Assembly: GCF_027257155.1 (NCBI RefSeq)
Contig: NZ_JAPWDU010000002.1
Location: 124,001-188,000 of the forward strand
Direction of reading: 5' to 3'
Source: Cerasicoccus sp. TK19100
GTDB lineage: Bacteria > Verrucomicrobiota > Verrucomicrobiia > Opitutales > Cerasicoccaceae
Length of the DNA stretch: 64,000 nucleotides
Made by a program: the position numbers and the translations under genes. Shown piece by piece: positions 54,183 to 62,744 of this stretch; positions within the stretch are counted from its first letter, which is position 1, and every line of letters starts with the position of its first letter. The notes below the pieces were generated by a model, which did no database searches, was not told where the DNA came from, and was given only the letters and a program-made list of their open reading frames with translations.

Positions 54183-54824
54183 CTACGTGGCACAGTGAAA
54201 GCTGACACGGCCGCAGAGATATTCCGCTGCATAGAATTGGCCAAATTCGCCAATGATCAAAATTGGCTTGCCCGGTTTAAGCAGCTCCCGGTTTTTTGCG
54301 TGGCATTTAAAGTCGCGCCAGAATGCCTCAATGACCTGTTGGCAATTTCCTGATAATGTCAGCGTGCTAATCCACTTGGCAAATTCGTCGGTAACCAATA
54401 TGCGATTAAACGGTCTTTGATTCGGCAATGAAAGTGCCTCAGTTGCCGGCTTTCTGCTTTCTTCTAGCAGGCTTTTCGCACTTTGCCCCTGAAGAGTGAA
54501 TGATTCCTCCTCAGAAGTGAAAATGATGCTTTGGCCATTCTCGAGGTGTAACCGGATTTCAAAGCCGGTCGTTTGAGGGGCGATAGTGCGTGAGGTATGG
54601 ATGTAGCGCGTTGCGATCACCTCAATATCGATAATTGCGCACCGCAGTGTATTAATAAGCTCAGAGAGCTTTTCCGATTCAAAGGCCGTGACCATTCTGG
54701 CCCTCTCCATGTCAACGATTACATATGTATCGAGATCAATTCGGAGGATTTGTCGGGGTGTTTGATCCGCGGTGACTCTGATGGAATGGTCGAGGCTAAC
54801 CTCGCTATGTGGGATGAATTTCAT
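54183..54824 (-). CDS. Array B, ~210-aa two-domain family, type 1 (unknown function)
   Basis: 213 residues, the same length as its array A counterpart (11475-12116), and alignable end to end. MKFIP start, RVTADQTPRQILR, AFESEKLSELINT, GFEIRLHLENG, IPN/LPN-x-RPFNR, AFWRDF, LKPGKPILI, YLCGRVSFH. The N-domain is shared with the ~110-aa family and the C-domain with the type 3 and 4 proteins. Order relative to the ~110-aa gene is adjacent here, whereas a winged-helix gene separates them in array A. Confidence 0.8.
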   Translation of the reverse strand: MKFIPHSEVSLDHSIRVTADQTPRQILRIDLDTYVIVDMERARMVTAFESEKLSELINTLRCAIIDIEVIATRYIHTSRTIAPQTTGFEIRLHLENGQSIIFTSEEESFTLQGQSAKSLLEESRKPATEALSLPNQRPFNRILVTDEFAKWISTLTLSGNCQQVIEAFWRDFKCHAKNRELLKPGKPILIIGEFGQFYAAEYLCGRVSFHCAT

Positions 54825-54915
54825 AAGTATTGGATTTTAATGGTGGTTGTGAACAGCAATTTAATGCCCCGTGACGATCGACCTTTGGGGGTAGCGATAG
54901 GGCAGTAACAAGAAT

Positions 54916-54941
54916 GCCGTCCCTTTTTAGTGTGGGACGGC
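54916..54941 (-). terminator. Hairpin after the ~95-aa gene of array B
   Basis: GCCGTCCC/GGGACGGC with a 10-base loop, 29 bases after the 54970 stop. The T-tract is weak. Confidence 0.55.
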
Positions 54942-54969
54942 TGCGGAAATAAACGAAAGTGCTGTCGGG

Positions 54970-55263
54970 TTATGTTCTGGCAAAAAGTGCAACCCAATGG
55001 CGGCGTGTTTTATCAGGCTGCCTTAAGAGCCAGATGGGGTAGGAGTCTATTCGGTGAACATCAGGAAGAATTTTCAGGATCTCACGTGTGACACTGCCAT
55101 CATTCACTATCATTCCAGGATGACAGTCTCCTCTACAGCAGTTTAGTCCAATTAGGTGATTGCAAATTTTGAGTACCCAGACATCTCCGATTTTTACTTT
55201 ATCTCCCGCTTGTTCGGGTTCGATCGTGTAGATGACTAGGTGTGTATATAGAAATACCTTCAT
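54970..55263 (-). CDS. Array B, ~95-aa companion protein (unknown function)
   Basis: 97 residues: MKVFLYTHLVIYTIEPEQAGD, VKIGDVWVLKI, CCRGDCHPGM, ending RRHWVALFART. Starts 3 bases after the type 3 gene stop, so it is translated with it. It is the positional equivalent of 14524-14811, with weak sequence similarity (see that entry). A C-C-x3-C cluster is present here but not in the array A protein, so a metal site is not a conserved feature. Confidence 0.62.
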   Translation of the reverse strand: MKVFLYTHLVIYTIEPEQAGDKVKIGDVWVLKICNHLIGLNCCRGDCHPGMIVNDGSVTREILKILPDVHRIDSYPIWLLRQPDKTRRHWVALFART

Positions 55264-55266
55264 GAG

Positions 55267-55923
55267 TTAGATGGAGTTTGGGGGTTGCTTCTCTGGGGGC
55301 ACATCGAAAATGATTTTTCCATCATCAAGCGGTGTGACGAGGAAGGTGGTAAATTCGCCGCAAATTAGATGTGGCGGTTTACCATCAAGCTTTTTGCGCG
55401 GATTGAGACTGGCGGCGCGGTAATCCAGCCAGAAGCGTAGTAGCGTTTGTTTTTGGTTCAGCCCTCTACTGTAATGTTCGATGATATGTGCAAAACGATT
55501 GCTCATGAGTATTAGGCCCAGGAAGCCCTCGTTGGGCAGTCCCCAAATACATTCAGGCGTATAAGTGGCTTCATTGTTGCCACTAGTCCCCTTGAAACGC
55601 TGCAATATGAAAATCTCATCTCTCTCATTGAGAATGATCTTCTCCTGATGACTTAGCATGAGGCGCAGTTCCTTCTTCGAGGAAATTACTCCTTCACTTG
55701 CATGCAACTGGATAAACTGAAGATCGACCGCTTTTACGTTTGGGTTTAGGTCGAAGTAATCCCCCAAGGCTTTAGACGAGAATGCGTAGATCAGCGCGGT
55801 GGATACCTGTTCGCGGAGAATGAATCGGAAGGGTCGAATGCGGACTAATAAACAAGGACAGGATGGTTTTGTAAGGACTGCATTGGAGTCTTTAATAGAC
55901 GGTTTGTATTTGATTTCTTTCAT
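55267..55923 (-). CDS. Array B, ~210-aa two-domain family, type 3 (unknown function)
   Basis: 218 residues, close to the array A type 3 protein (13518-14147) along its length: AVLTKPSCP, YAFSSKALGDYFDLNP, KKELRLMLSHQEK, LNERDEIFIL, MSNRFAHIIEHYS, LLRFWLDYRAA, CGEFTTFL. It ends with a short extra PPEKQPPNSI tail. A hairpin with nine T residues lies just upstream of the start. Unknown function. Confidence 0.8.
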   Translation of the reverse strand: MKEIKYKPSIKDSNAVLTKPSCPCLLVRIRPFRFILREQVSTALIYAFSSKALGDYFDLNPNVKAVDLQFIQLHASEGVISSKKELRLMLSHQEKIILNERDEIFILQRFKGTSGNNEATYTPECIWGLPNEGFLGLILMSNRFAHIIEHYSRGLNQKQTLLRFWLDYRAASLNPRKKLDGKPPHLICGEFTTFLVTPLDDGKIIFDVPPEKQPPNSI

Positions 55924-55934
55924 GAGATTTTGGG

Positions 55935-55971
55935 AAAAAAAAATTAGGCGGAGCCATATTGATGGCTCCGC
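55935..55971 (-). terminator. Perfect hairpin plus T9 before the array B type 3 gene
   Basis: GCGGAGCCAT/ATGGCTCCGC with a 4-base loop, then TAATTTTTTTTT on the minus strand. It is 26 bases after the 55998 stop and ~12 bases before the next start codon. The GCGGAGCC stem recurs in array A at 14173-14197. Confidence 0.85.
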
Positions 55972-55997
55972 TTGTTAGGGTGTGGATTGATGAGAAT

Positions 55998-56591
55998 CTA
56001 TGCTGATTCCAGCTCAGTAAATGGGAGCAATGGTGCTCTAGGACTGTGACCCAGCTCTGCGAGCCAAAGGTCGATCATGCCACGAATTCGCCGCATGTGT
56101 GGCATCAGGCGGTGAGTGTTGATGATCATATTGGCGTTGTATGCGGTGAGGGGAGGCAGAGAATTCGATGTATCTTTCAGGATTTTACGCATCATTTGGA
56201 GTTGGGCGGTGGTCGCCGGTTTTCGGAACCATCGTTTTGATCCATGCTTATGGCGGTTGGGGACATCCTTTTCTGCCACATTCAGTGTCTTCAAGGAACT
56301 GCGTCGCCACTCTCCATTTTCATAGCAAAGCGAGAGCACTTTGCACGATTCTTCATGAAGTAGGTGAAGTGACATGACCTCGCCACGATCATTGGAATCA
56401 ATGATGTGTGGCAGCGTAAGCTGTTTCAGCTTACGGTTCCAGCGGAGTCGCTTTCCATTGCCGCAGGGTAAGTCGACAGAAAATGTCATCGTTTGCTGCG
56501 GTAGTGTCGTGTGTTGATGAAGGCTTTCCAGCCGGTCGATAATTTCAGGTGGCAGAGTACGGTCACCGTCTGAGTTCTTTTGGGTATGCAT
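55998..56591 (-). CDS. Array B, LTAYNA-motif family, copy 1 (unknown function)
   Basis: 197 residues. Closest relative in the window is 15512-16111: HTTLPQQT, VDLPCGNGKRLRWN, LPHII, KPATTAQLQMMRKIL, LPPLTAYNA, LMPHMRRIRGMIDLW, and the C-terminal APLLPFTELESA. A second, more diverged copy lies just upstream. Basic, cytoplasmic, no catalytic motif recognised. A small AGACGCC/GGCGTCT hairpin (56620-56635) lies ~29 bases before the start. Confidence 0.78.
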   Translation of the reverse strand: MHTQKNSDGDRTLPPEIIDRLESLHQHTTLPQQTMTFSVDLPCGNGKRLRWNRKLKQLTLPHIIDSNDRGEVMSLHLLHEESCKVLSLCYENGEWRRSSLKTLNVAEKDVPNRHKHGSKRWFRKPATTAQLQMMRKILKDTSNSLPPLTAYNANMIINTHRLMPHMRRIRGMIDLWLAELGHSPRAPLLPFTELESA

Positions 56592-56802
56592 ATTGAGTTT
56601 GGGTTATGTATTTCTTAAAAGACGCCTCGGCGTCTACTATTTGCCTAGTTGCAAACAACATTCATTTCATTAAGGACCTCGTGTGCGTAGGGAACCGACA
56701 GCACAGGACGGTCAATAAAATTGCGGTGATTACTCCTCGCCTGAAGATTACAGAATCCAGACGCTTTTGGGGGCATGATCACTCTAGCTCGGGGATAGTA
56801 AA

Positions 56803-56829
56803 AGGCGGAACCGCGATGCAGTTCCGCCT
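56803..56829 (-). terminator. Hairpin after the second LTAYNA gene
   Basis: AGGCGGAAC/GTTCCGCCT with a 9-base loop and TTTTA on the minus strand, 31 bases after the 56860 stop. The 56592-56802 gap shows no gene. Confidence 0.75.
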
Positions 56830-56859
56830 CATACTATTATTTTGAGCGCTTGATACAAT

Positions 56860-57420
56860 TTATGCAGTCCTCTGAAGCTGCTGCTCTGAGTGCCAAATTC
56901 TGCAAAGTAGGTTGACGCGTCTCCAGTGCTTCATCATGAGCGCTGCGTCAATGACAAGAGCGGCATTGTATGCGCTTAGCAGTGGAAGCTCCTCAGTTGG
57001 AATAGACAGCAATTTGGCAATGTGGCTTTTCTGACCTGCAGTTGCAGACATTGGAACCCATGCGGCATTGGTGTAGTAGGTCTTTTGTTCCGAGGCGAAT
57101 AGCTTCAAGGTGATGGTTTTGACTTTATGCCAGGCGCCGCAATTACACTGCAAAGTTAGGACGCTAGTTAGGTCCTTGGATAGGATATCCAGTGTGATCA
57201 GTTTTGACTGACTTTCTGAATCAATGCAGTGGTGATAAGGTAGGCACAGCATGGGTTTGTTCCAGCGTAACGCCTTTTTTCTCGAAACCGGCAGAAGCTC
57301 AGAGAACACATCTATCTGATCTTCGATTTCTTTGAAACTGTAGAGGCAGTCTAAGCGGGCGAAAACTTCGGGAGGTAGTTGGGGCATACATTGAAATGCC
57401 ATTTTATTCTTTGGATACAT
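56860..57420 (-). CDS. Array B, LTAYNA-motif family, copy 2 (unknown function)
   Basis: 186 residues, clearly related to the other two family members but diverged: PQLPPEVFARLDCLY, LRWNKP, LPYHHCID, TLDILSKD, LPLLSAYNAALVID, MMKHWRRV. It lacks the C-terminal PLLPF-type end. The copy is specific to array B and suggests that this family duplicates in place. A CACGCC/GGCGTG hairpin lies 22 bases before the start. Confidence 0.72.
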   Translation of the reverse strand: MYPKNKMAFQCMPQLPPEVFARLDCLYSFKEIEDQIDVFSELLPVSRKKALRWNKPMLCLPYHHCIDSESQSKLITLDILSKDLTSVLTLQCNCGAWHKVKTITLKLFASEQKTYYTNAAWVPMSATAGQKSHIAKLLSIPTEELPLLSAYNAALVIDAALMMKHWRRVNLLCRIWHSEQQLQRTA

Positions 57421-57564
57421 TATTTGGGTTTATGGATGTTACACGCCAACGGCGTGACTGAATACGAAACATCAGCATTACCCAGTCTTAATACCGGTTT
57501 GTGTCACTGAAAGGGGCAACAGACTACCGGTACACCCAATGATCATCCTGTTAGCATTGACCTA

Positions 57565-57810
57565 CTAATGCTTTTTCCTCGGCTTACCTGGCTCTTCGAC
57601 AACCACTTTTAGATGATCCTTACGGGGCCAGTCATATGCCCCGATTTCATCCCGATGTTTGACGAGTCCTTCTACCCCTTCCACGACGAGTCGACGCATG
57701 ATGGTCGATCTCTCAACTTCAAATCCATCAACCAGTTCATCGATCAGATCAGCGATGGTTTGAGGAATGCGAAATGAAACGGTAGTCATGACAGTCTTAT
57801 TATCAGCCAT
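57565..57810 (-). CDS. Ribbon-helix-helix regulator of array B
   Basis: 81 residues from the ATG at 57810; longer upstream frames run across the nuclease promoter and are rejected. RHH core: strand VMTTVSFRIPQTI, helix DELVDGFEVERSTIMRRLVVEG, with a basic C-terminus (EEPGKPRKKH). The intergenic region shared with the divergent nuclease gene is only 59 bases and contains an inverted repeat that touches the start codon, so autorepression and control of the nuclease are likely. Confidence 0.75.
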   Translation of the reverse strand: MADNKTVMTTVSFRIPQTIADLIDELVDGFEVERSTIMRRLVVEGVEGLVKHRDEIGAYDWPRKDHLKVVVEEPGKPRKKH

Positions 57811-57844
57811 GACCATATTCACGTAATAAATTATTGCATGGTCA
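57810..57844. promoter_or_regulatory. Candidate RHH operator between regulator and nuclease
   Basis: TGACCAT (57810-57816) and ATGGTCA (57838-57844) form a perfect 7-bp inverted pair 21 bases apart, centred on the small palindrome AATAAATTATT. It covers the only space for the two divergent promoters. Confidence 0.5.
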
Positions 57845-57869
57845 AGGTTATTGGAGTAGCTTGTTGAAA

Positions 57870-58421
57870 ATGCGAAATGTAAAATCCAGATCGGAGAGCC
57901 TAGCCAAGTCTCCACCAAGTTGGTCAATTTGGCCAAGACGGTTGAGCAACATGATTTACCGATATAGGTCTGATATGTTGCCTAAAGGGGATGCGCTGTG
58001 GGTTGGAGAGCGACTCCATCAGTGCCTAGAGGCTTGTATCAATGGCCAATGGGTGCGGTCTGATTATTACTTTCCTTGTCTGGCGATCCTGCATGCACTG
58101 GAGGAGTTGGATATGGTGCGAAGCTCGCTTCGATCCGAACTGTGTGTCAGTAAGCTTGGCTATCGTGGGCGCATTGATATTCATGGCCTCTTAGCAGATG
58201 GGCGCGTCTGTATCGTTGAAATTAAGGCAACGGTTGGACCTTATTTAAGGCGTCCCAAACCAGCCGAAGTGATACAGATGGGTTGCTATGCTGCTCTCAG
58301 CGATGCCCAAGCGCCTCGCCTTGCTTGTGTGAGAATTTCTCTCCCAAGTCGCCGTTTAGGCGTATTCATCATGGATATTTCCCCCAAGACCATGCAGCAA
58401 ATTCGTCGCGACGTTGCATGA
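57870..58421 (+). CDS. RecB/Cas4-like PD-(D/E)XK nuclease of array B
   Basis: 183 residues from the ATG at 57870. Asp103 (RIDIHG), Glu117 and Lys119 (VEIKAT), and Gln136-x3-Tyr140 (QMGCY) match the array A nuclease (16462-17040), as do the SDYYFPCLAI and PRLACVRI segments. Keeping all four active-site residues in both diverged copies argues for a working enzyme. Divergent from the RHH gene and convergent with the 58481 gene; a shared hairpin (58436-58462) lies between. Confidence 0.83.
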   Translation: MRNVKSRSESLAKSPPSWSIWPRRLSNMIYRYRSDMLPKGDALWVGERLHQCLEACINGQWVRSDYYFPCLAILHALEELDMVRSSLRSELCVSKLGYRGRIDIHGLLADGRVCIVEIKATVGPYLRRPKPAEVIQMGCYAALSDAQAPRLACVRISLPSRRLGVFIMDISPKTMQQIRRDVA

Positions 58422-58435
58422 TGAATTGTAAAAGA

Positions 58436-58462
58436 GGTGGGCCGCATTCTGTGCGACCCACC
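58436..58462. terminator. Bidirectional hairpin between convergent genes
   Basis: GGTGGG-x-CGCA/TGCG-x-CCCACC between the stops at 58421 and 58481. It can serve both directions, although T-tracts are short. Confidence 0.6.
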
Positions 58463-58480
58463 CCTTGTAATGGTTGCTAC

Positions 58481-58933
58481 TTATGCTGCGAATTCAGGCC
58501 GTTTGACTTGATTGTCCCAGGGGGTATCCAGTGTAGACAGTCGATCTGAGACTTTTGCGATTACATCAGACTGGCCCCAGTGCTGTGTCATGGCTGCAGC
58601 TGCGCTTTTGGCGCCGCGAACCTTGGTGCCGTCGAAGATGCCATTCAGCATTTTCTCGAGTTCATCGATGGCCATTTCGATGCCAATGGCGGCACGTTCG
58701 ATCGAAACCGCTGGCGGGACGGCGACAAAAATCCGCCGCCAGGTAGCTGTTGGCTTTTCATTCTCTTTGACCTCGCGGACAAAGCGGAAGCCTTCCGTCT
58801 TCAGTCTGTCGCGGATGATGTATGCCCCTCGGACATCGACGATGAGTTCGACGAATCCATCGGTGGCAATGTTCGCGGTGATCAGTAGGTTGGTGGTTAC
58901 CTTGACGTTATTCTTTTCTAGATGAGTATTCAT
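58481..58933 (-). CDS. Unknown 150-aa protein at the end of array B
   Basis: 150 residues: VKVTTNLLITANIATDGFVE, a strand-rich centre (AYIIRDRLKTEGFRFV, TWRRIFVAVPPAVS), a helix (ERAAIGIEMAIDELEKMLNG) and a polar C-terminus. No recognised family and no array A counterpart. It has its own upstream hairpin with five T residues (58971-59002), like the other array genes. Confidence 0.65.
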   Translation of the reverse strand: MNTHLEKNNVKVTTNLLITANIATDGFVELIVDVRGAYIIRDRLKTEGFRFVREVKENEKPTATWRRIFVAVPPAVSIERAAIGIEMAIDELEKMLNGIFDGTKVRGAKSAAAAMTQHWGQSDVIAKVSDRLSTLDTPWDNQVKRPEFAA

Positions 58934-58970
58934 TTTATATTGTTTGTTGTTATTACTTTTTCGGGGTCAC

Positions 58971-59002
58971 GAAAAAGGGCACAGCCATTCGGCCATGCCC
59001 TT
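58971..59002 (-). terminator. Hairpin plus T5 upstream of the 150-aa gene
   Basis: AAGGGCA-x2-GCC/GGC-x2-TGCCCTT, with TTTTTC following on the minus strand. No gene is recognised upstream on this strand before 59860, so the terminated transcript may be non-coding or decayed. Confidence 0.7.
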
Positions 59003-59859
59003 GAATAATGAATCTGCGATAAACGACAGATCGAAATCCGGATGCGGCTATGATCCAGACCTTAATCCCTAATCTTAAGTGCTCGTAAGCCAACTCGAAG
59101 AGTAGGCTCATAGAGCTCATCATCGATTATTACAGGATCTACCTTCAGGAATTATACGTTGGCAAGCGGAGCAGAAAGCAACCGCAGCCTACTCATCCTA
59201 CCCCCCATTTTCATCCGTGGCACCACGCCATCACCAAGGGAATTTTCAACCAGCGGCAATCAAGATGCGAGCGAATCAAGCGCTACGCTCGTGAAAGAAA
59301 GAATTAGTCCTAAGAATATAGGACCATTTATTATCCTCAACGTTCAAGATCTTCAGGCAAGCGTCCCCACGGTTTAGTCCTCGTCTAATGAGAGATGCTA
59401 ATGCCGTTGCCTTCCTGCCACCTCCGTGCAGGTCCTTAGGTAGCGTTGAAAGATTTCATTGGCCTGGGATTTAAACGGGAACGATAATACCACGCATCCA
59501 GTGCCTGTACTACAGCGCGGCTATCAGACTTATCCTTGACGCTGACCGTCAGATATCATCCTCGGAGTTTAGCAAACCTCGCGTACCCAGCTTCGACCTT
59601 CTAGCGGTATTGTAGCTATCGCATATGTGATCGGGGCATGTGCTACATGGCTCAATCGCAGTCAAGGCTGTCACAGTAGTGCTGCATGTAACACTTACGC
59701 TGTAATGCTTGGTCGGCGTTATGTTTTTCATCTTTCATCACTCGGATTCTTTAGTCGGAATCCGGTACCGGCCAACTTTTTAAGCAAAGCTAAAGCCGTC
59801 TCATCAGGAACATCCTCCTATGGGTGACTGTGATTTGGTTGCATTACGTTGCGAGATCG
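59003..59859. other. Gene-free stretch beside array B
   Basis: No supported gene in 857 bases. Hairpins occur at 59268-59291 (CGAGCG/CGCTCG), 59307-59324 (GTCCTA/TAGGAC) and 59414-59432 (CCTGC/GCAGG with CACCTCC in the loop), fewer and weaker than in the array A region at 19690-20269. It occupies the matching position next to the array and ends in a minus-strand terminator, so a decayed or diverged RNA is possible. Confidence 0.4.
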
Positions 59860-60738
59860 TTAGATTATGTTCGCCGGGCGACGGGCGATTGAAAACATGA
59901 TATCACGGCAATCTTCATTCTGGTCAAATAGGTCAATCCCCCTGCCAATTTGCAACCATCGTGCTTCGGCGTTTAGAAATCTTTCGTGTGGAAAGTCGTC
60001 GCCCCCCGGATAGTATTTAAGTTCTATGGAGTAGCCTACGTCTGCCCTCAGTTGATTGATGAATGCTTCTACTCGAAGTTGCTGATTATCTAATGTGTGG
60101 ATTTTCAAGCGTGCCACTGTAGGATCCGAGAAGTTGTCGTTCAGCCAATGAATCCATTTTTTTAAATTAAATTTATGGTTTTCGCCGAAGTACTTACCGA
60201 TCGAATAATCGACGATTTGCACGCTATCTGTGTGTTTGATCAGCTTGCGGAAATAGGTATTCCAGATGCCATGCGCATTGTCGTGACCTGGTTTTTTAAT
60301 AACACAGGGACGATACTTTTGTCGAACCTCCTCGAATCGTGTGGCGTATACCAGTTGAAGATTGCATGCTTCCCACTTACACTCGGTTTGAATGATTGAA
60401 TCGCTCGGGGTCAAAATAAAGTCGATTTCAGCGGTCTCTGCTTTTGATTTGGCGAGTTCCAATAGTGAACTGATCCCGTCATCACCTTCAATGAAGACAA
60501 ACGGTCCATTGGAATAGATTGCAACTGCCAATTCGATCAGGAGTTTTCTTTCATGCTGAAATTCAATGGCTTGAATTTTCTCTTTAAGTTCTTCACCCAA
60601 ACGCCATGAGTCAGTCTCGGAGAAAATGCAGTCATAGCGATGTTCGCGCAGAAAATTGATCAACTGCCCTAGGCCAGCTTCCCCCGTTTGGCTAGCGTCA
60701 GTGACTACCTCGGGGTCAATAAAAATGTAGGAATACAT
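59860..60738 (-). CDS. Putative effector partner of the AAA ATPase (unknown family)
   Basis: 292 residues: MYSYIFIDPEVVTDAS, a central domain (LAVAIYSNGPFVFIEGDDG, ICRKL-like KYRPCVIKKPGHDN), and a C-terminus with DFPHERFLNAEARWLQIGRG that looks like the H-E/D-R-(F/Y)-L-I signature of phospholipase-D-like or MIT-type domains. It follows the ATPase gene by 11 bases, so the two form an operon. Two-gene units of a DUF3696/OLD-like ATPase and a small effector are common in phage-defence islands; the effector's activity here is not proven by motif. Confidence 0.6.
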   Translation of the reverse strand: MYSYIFIDPEVVTDASQTGEAGLGQLINFLREHRYDCIFSETDSWRLGEELKEKIQAIEFQHERKLLIELAVAIYSNGPFVFIEGDDGISSLLELAKSKAETAEIDFILTPSDSIIQTECKWEACNLQLVYATRFEEVRQKYRPCVIKKPGHDNAHGIWNTYFRKLIKHTDSVQIVDYSIGKYFGENHKFNLKKWIHWLNDNFSDPTVARLKIHTLDNQQLRVEAFINQLRADVGYSIELKYYPGGDDFPHERFLNAEARWLQIGRGIDLFDQNEDCRDIMFSIARRPANII

Positions 60739-60749
60739 CGGGCTCGCGG

Positions 60750-62744
60750 TTAAAAGAGTTCTTCTAGGCGTTCTTCAAAGAATCCGTTGGGCCAGTCATC
60801 GACGAAGCGTCCTCGTTTGTCGATTTCCAGAGTGGTAAATTTGGAGCCTTTGGATCCACCTTGCACCCAGACGACTGAAATATCTTCAGGCGTCAGCTTC
60901 TTTTGCTCTTGGCGATTTGGCCAGTTCGATTCCCTAATACGTCTCATCAGCCGCAGGATGATATGTTCACTGTGCGTTTCCATGATGAGGGATTTGTAGT
61001 CCTCTGTTCCAATAAGCTTCTTGTAATAAGATTTACCAAACAAGGATTCAATAATGACATCGGCTAGATCACTCTGCATCTTCGGATGCAAATGCACTTC
61101 CGGCTGTTCGATGCATATCACACCATCTTGAACTTTCATGAGTTCTGCGATCAGCGGTAATACCTGACTAATGCCGAAGCCCACGTCGCAAAAGTCCACT
61201 TCTGCCCCATTTCGAGTATCGACGAGATATACCCCGGCTTTGGTCCTACCTTCAGACATTCGGGTAAGCGTTTCCCGTATGAAATTCTGGTTCCCTTGCG
61301 ATCTCTCGCGTTCGTTGGAACGTTGAAGTTCCTCCTCCAGTTGCCGAATGTCTAGCGAGGGTGCAATCAGTCGTGCCTCCAGGCGGTAAGGACTGTTCAG
61401 GATATCCTGGAAGACATTGGTGATTTCCCGGACAAGGGCTGGGTCGGATGCTATCCGCCTTAAGGTTTGGTAACCTTGGTCAACTTCGTCTGATTCTGAA
61501 TCTTTAGAGATTTGAAAGAATCGTTCCGGGATCGAACGATAGGGGCCGATATATTCTGTCCTACCGAGCCAATGAGCCATCCCGTTCAAACAGGCATCTA
61601 TAACCAACTCTAAATCGAATCGCATTGCCTTGGCCAAGGCTTCAACGGGACTCTGTCCTTCAGCATCTGGCATGGTCAGGAAGAAATGCACGGGGTCGGC
61701 GATGGCTTCGGTTTCTTGAGTTCCACGCATTGAGGTGCCCGTGTCTTCTATTTCACCGCCTACAATTGAAACCAGTGGATCATACCGGGTTGAAGGGCCG
61801 CGTTTCTTGGGATCATTTACTAGCTGTAAACCCTGTCCAGCAATCCGAAGCTTGCGAACCGGTTGCTTAAGTTCGTCTTGTAGGGCTTCTAGTAATGGCT
61901 TTGCGCATCGTGCGAAGAGGTCCGAGTCCTCAAATAACTTGATGACTTTGTTCAACGCAATTGAATCCTCTGAGTCATGGTGATGAGGATCATTAGCACT
62001 TGGTTCGTTAAACAACTTGTCCTCGATTGTTTCACGCAGACGCTCTAGCTGCTCGCTGATGGATCGAAGGTCGCTGTCGAAGGCTTCGCTCCCATCCAAT
62101 GCCAAGCCTTCAAGAAGCTCCCCAGGAGTATCGTCATTTTTTTCGCCCTCATGTTGAAGGTAGCTATGCAATAGATATGCCAGGCCTAAGTAAACAGCGG
62201 GGTTAGATTCATTGAGAGAGGCAAGCTCGAGGCCGTCCTTGTTGTCGTCAATAAAGGAAAGTAGCTTTTCTCCATCGGCATGTAGTTCAGCGCTGATCAC
62301 CCGGTAATTTTCCTTGGAGCGGGTATTCTTTTGGGTGCGCCCGACTTCAAACCGAACCTCCAACAGGTCAATCTGATTAAGGAAGGAGAAACTCCAGCGC
62401 AACTTGCCCATACTTGTCCTTTCAAACAGGGCATCCTGAGGGGTGTTTTGTTTGTCTGCAGTATCCCGGCGAAAGCTGAAACCAAGCTGGAGCTTCCTAT
62501 CCACCTCATGCTTGTGGATATACTGTCGAAAGCCGCCAAGATCAATTCGCTGCCCCCAGCGTTTGATCGATGAAAAGTCAAAGCTTCCACGATTCAGAGC
62601 ATGCTGGCAGAGCAACAATGATTGTATTATGCTGGATTTGCCGGCACTGTTCTGGCCAAAGATCAAGGTGATCGGACGAATCGGTAATGTCTGCGGTTCA
62701 CTAATCGCCTTGAAGTTCCCAATCGTGTAGGCCGTAGGTGTCAT
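60750..62744 (-). CDS. AAA ATPase, DUF3696-type (defence-associated)
   Basis: 664 residues. ABC/SMC-like ATPase start: FKAISEPQTLPIRPITLIFG with Walker A GQNSAGKSS (residues 30-38). A long helical insertion (residues ~180-350) follows. Then come the signature-like DFCDVGFGISQVLPLI, Walker B VICIEQPEVHLHPK, and the H-loop region METHSEHIILRLMRRI. The end KFTTLEIDKRGRFVDDWPNGFFEERL is the DUF3696 tail. These proteins sense a trigger and drive a partner effector. The start at 62744 is 122 bases from the divergent ring-nuclease gene. Confidence 0.88.
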   Translation of the reverse strand: MTPTAYTIGNFKAISEPQTLPIRPITLIFGQNSAGKSSIIQSLLLCQHALNRGSFDFSSIKRWGQRIDLGGFRQYIHKHEVDRKLQLGFSFRRDTADKQNTPQDALFERTSMGKLRWSFSFLNQIDLLEVRFEVGRTQKNTRSKENYRVISAELHADGEKLLSFIDDNKDGLELASLNESNPAVYLGLAYLLHSYLQHEGEKNDDTPGELLEGLALDGSEAFDSDLRSISEQLERLRETIEDKLFNEPSANDPHHHDSEDSIALNKVIKLFEDSDLFARCAKPLLEALQDELKQPVRKLRIAGQGLQLVNDPKKRGPSTRYDPLVSIVGGEIEDTGTSMRGTQETEAIADPVHFFLTMPDAEGQSPVEALAKAMRFDLELVIDACLNGMAHWLGRTEYIGPYRSIPERFFQISKDSESDEVDQGYQTLRRIASDPALVREITNVFQDILNSPYRLEARLIAPSLDIRQLEEELQRSNERERSQGNQNFIRETLTRMSEGRTKAGVYLVDTRNGAEVDFCDVGFGISQVLPLIAELMKVQDGVICIEQPEVHLHPKMQSDLADVIIESLFGKSYYKKLIGTEDYKSLIMETHSEHIILRLMRRIRESNWPNRQEQKKLTPEDISVVWVQGGSKGSKFTTLEIDKRGRFVDDWPNGFFEERLEELF

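Noticed and set aside
59159-59377. 72-codon frame in the gap beside array B
   Set aside because: No ribosome-binding site, no recognisable composition and no counterpart in array A.
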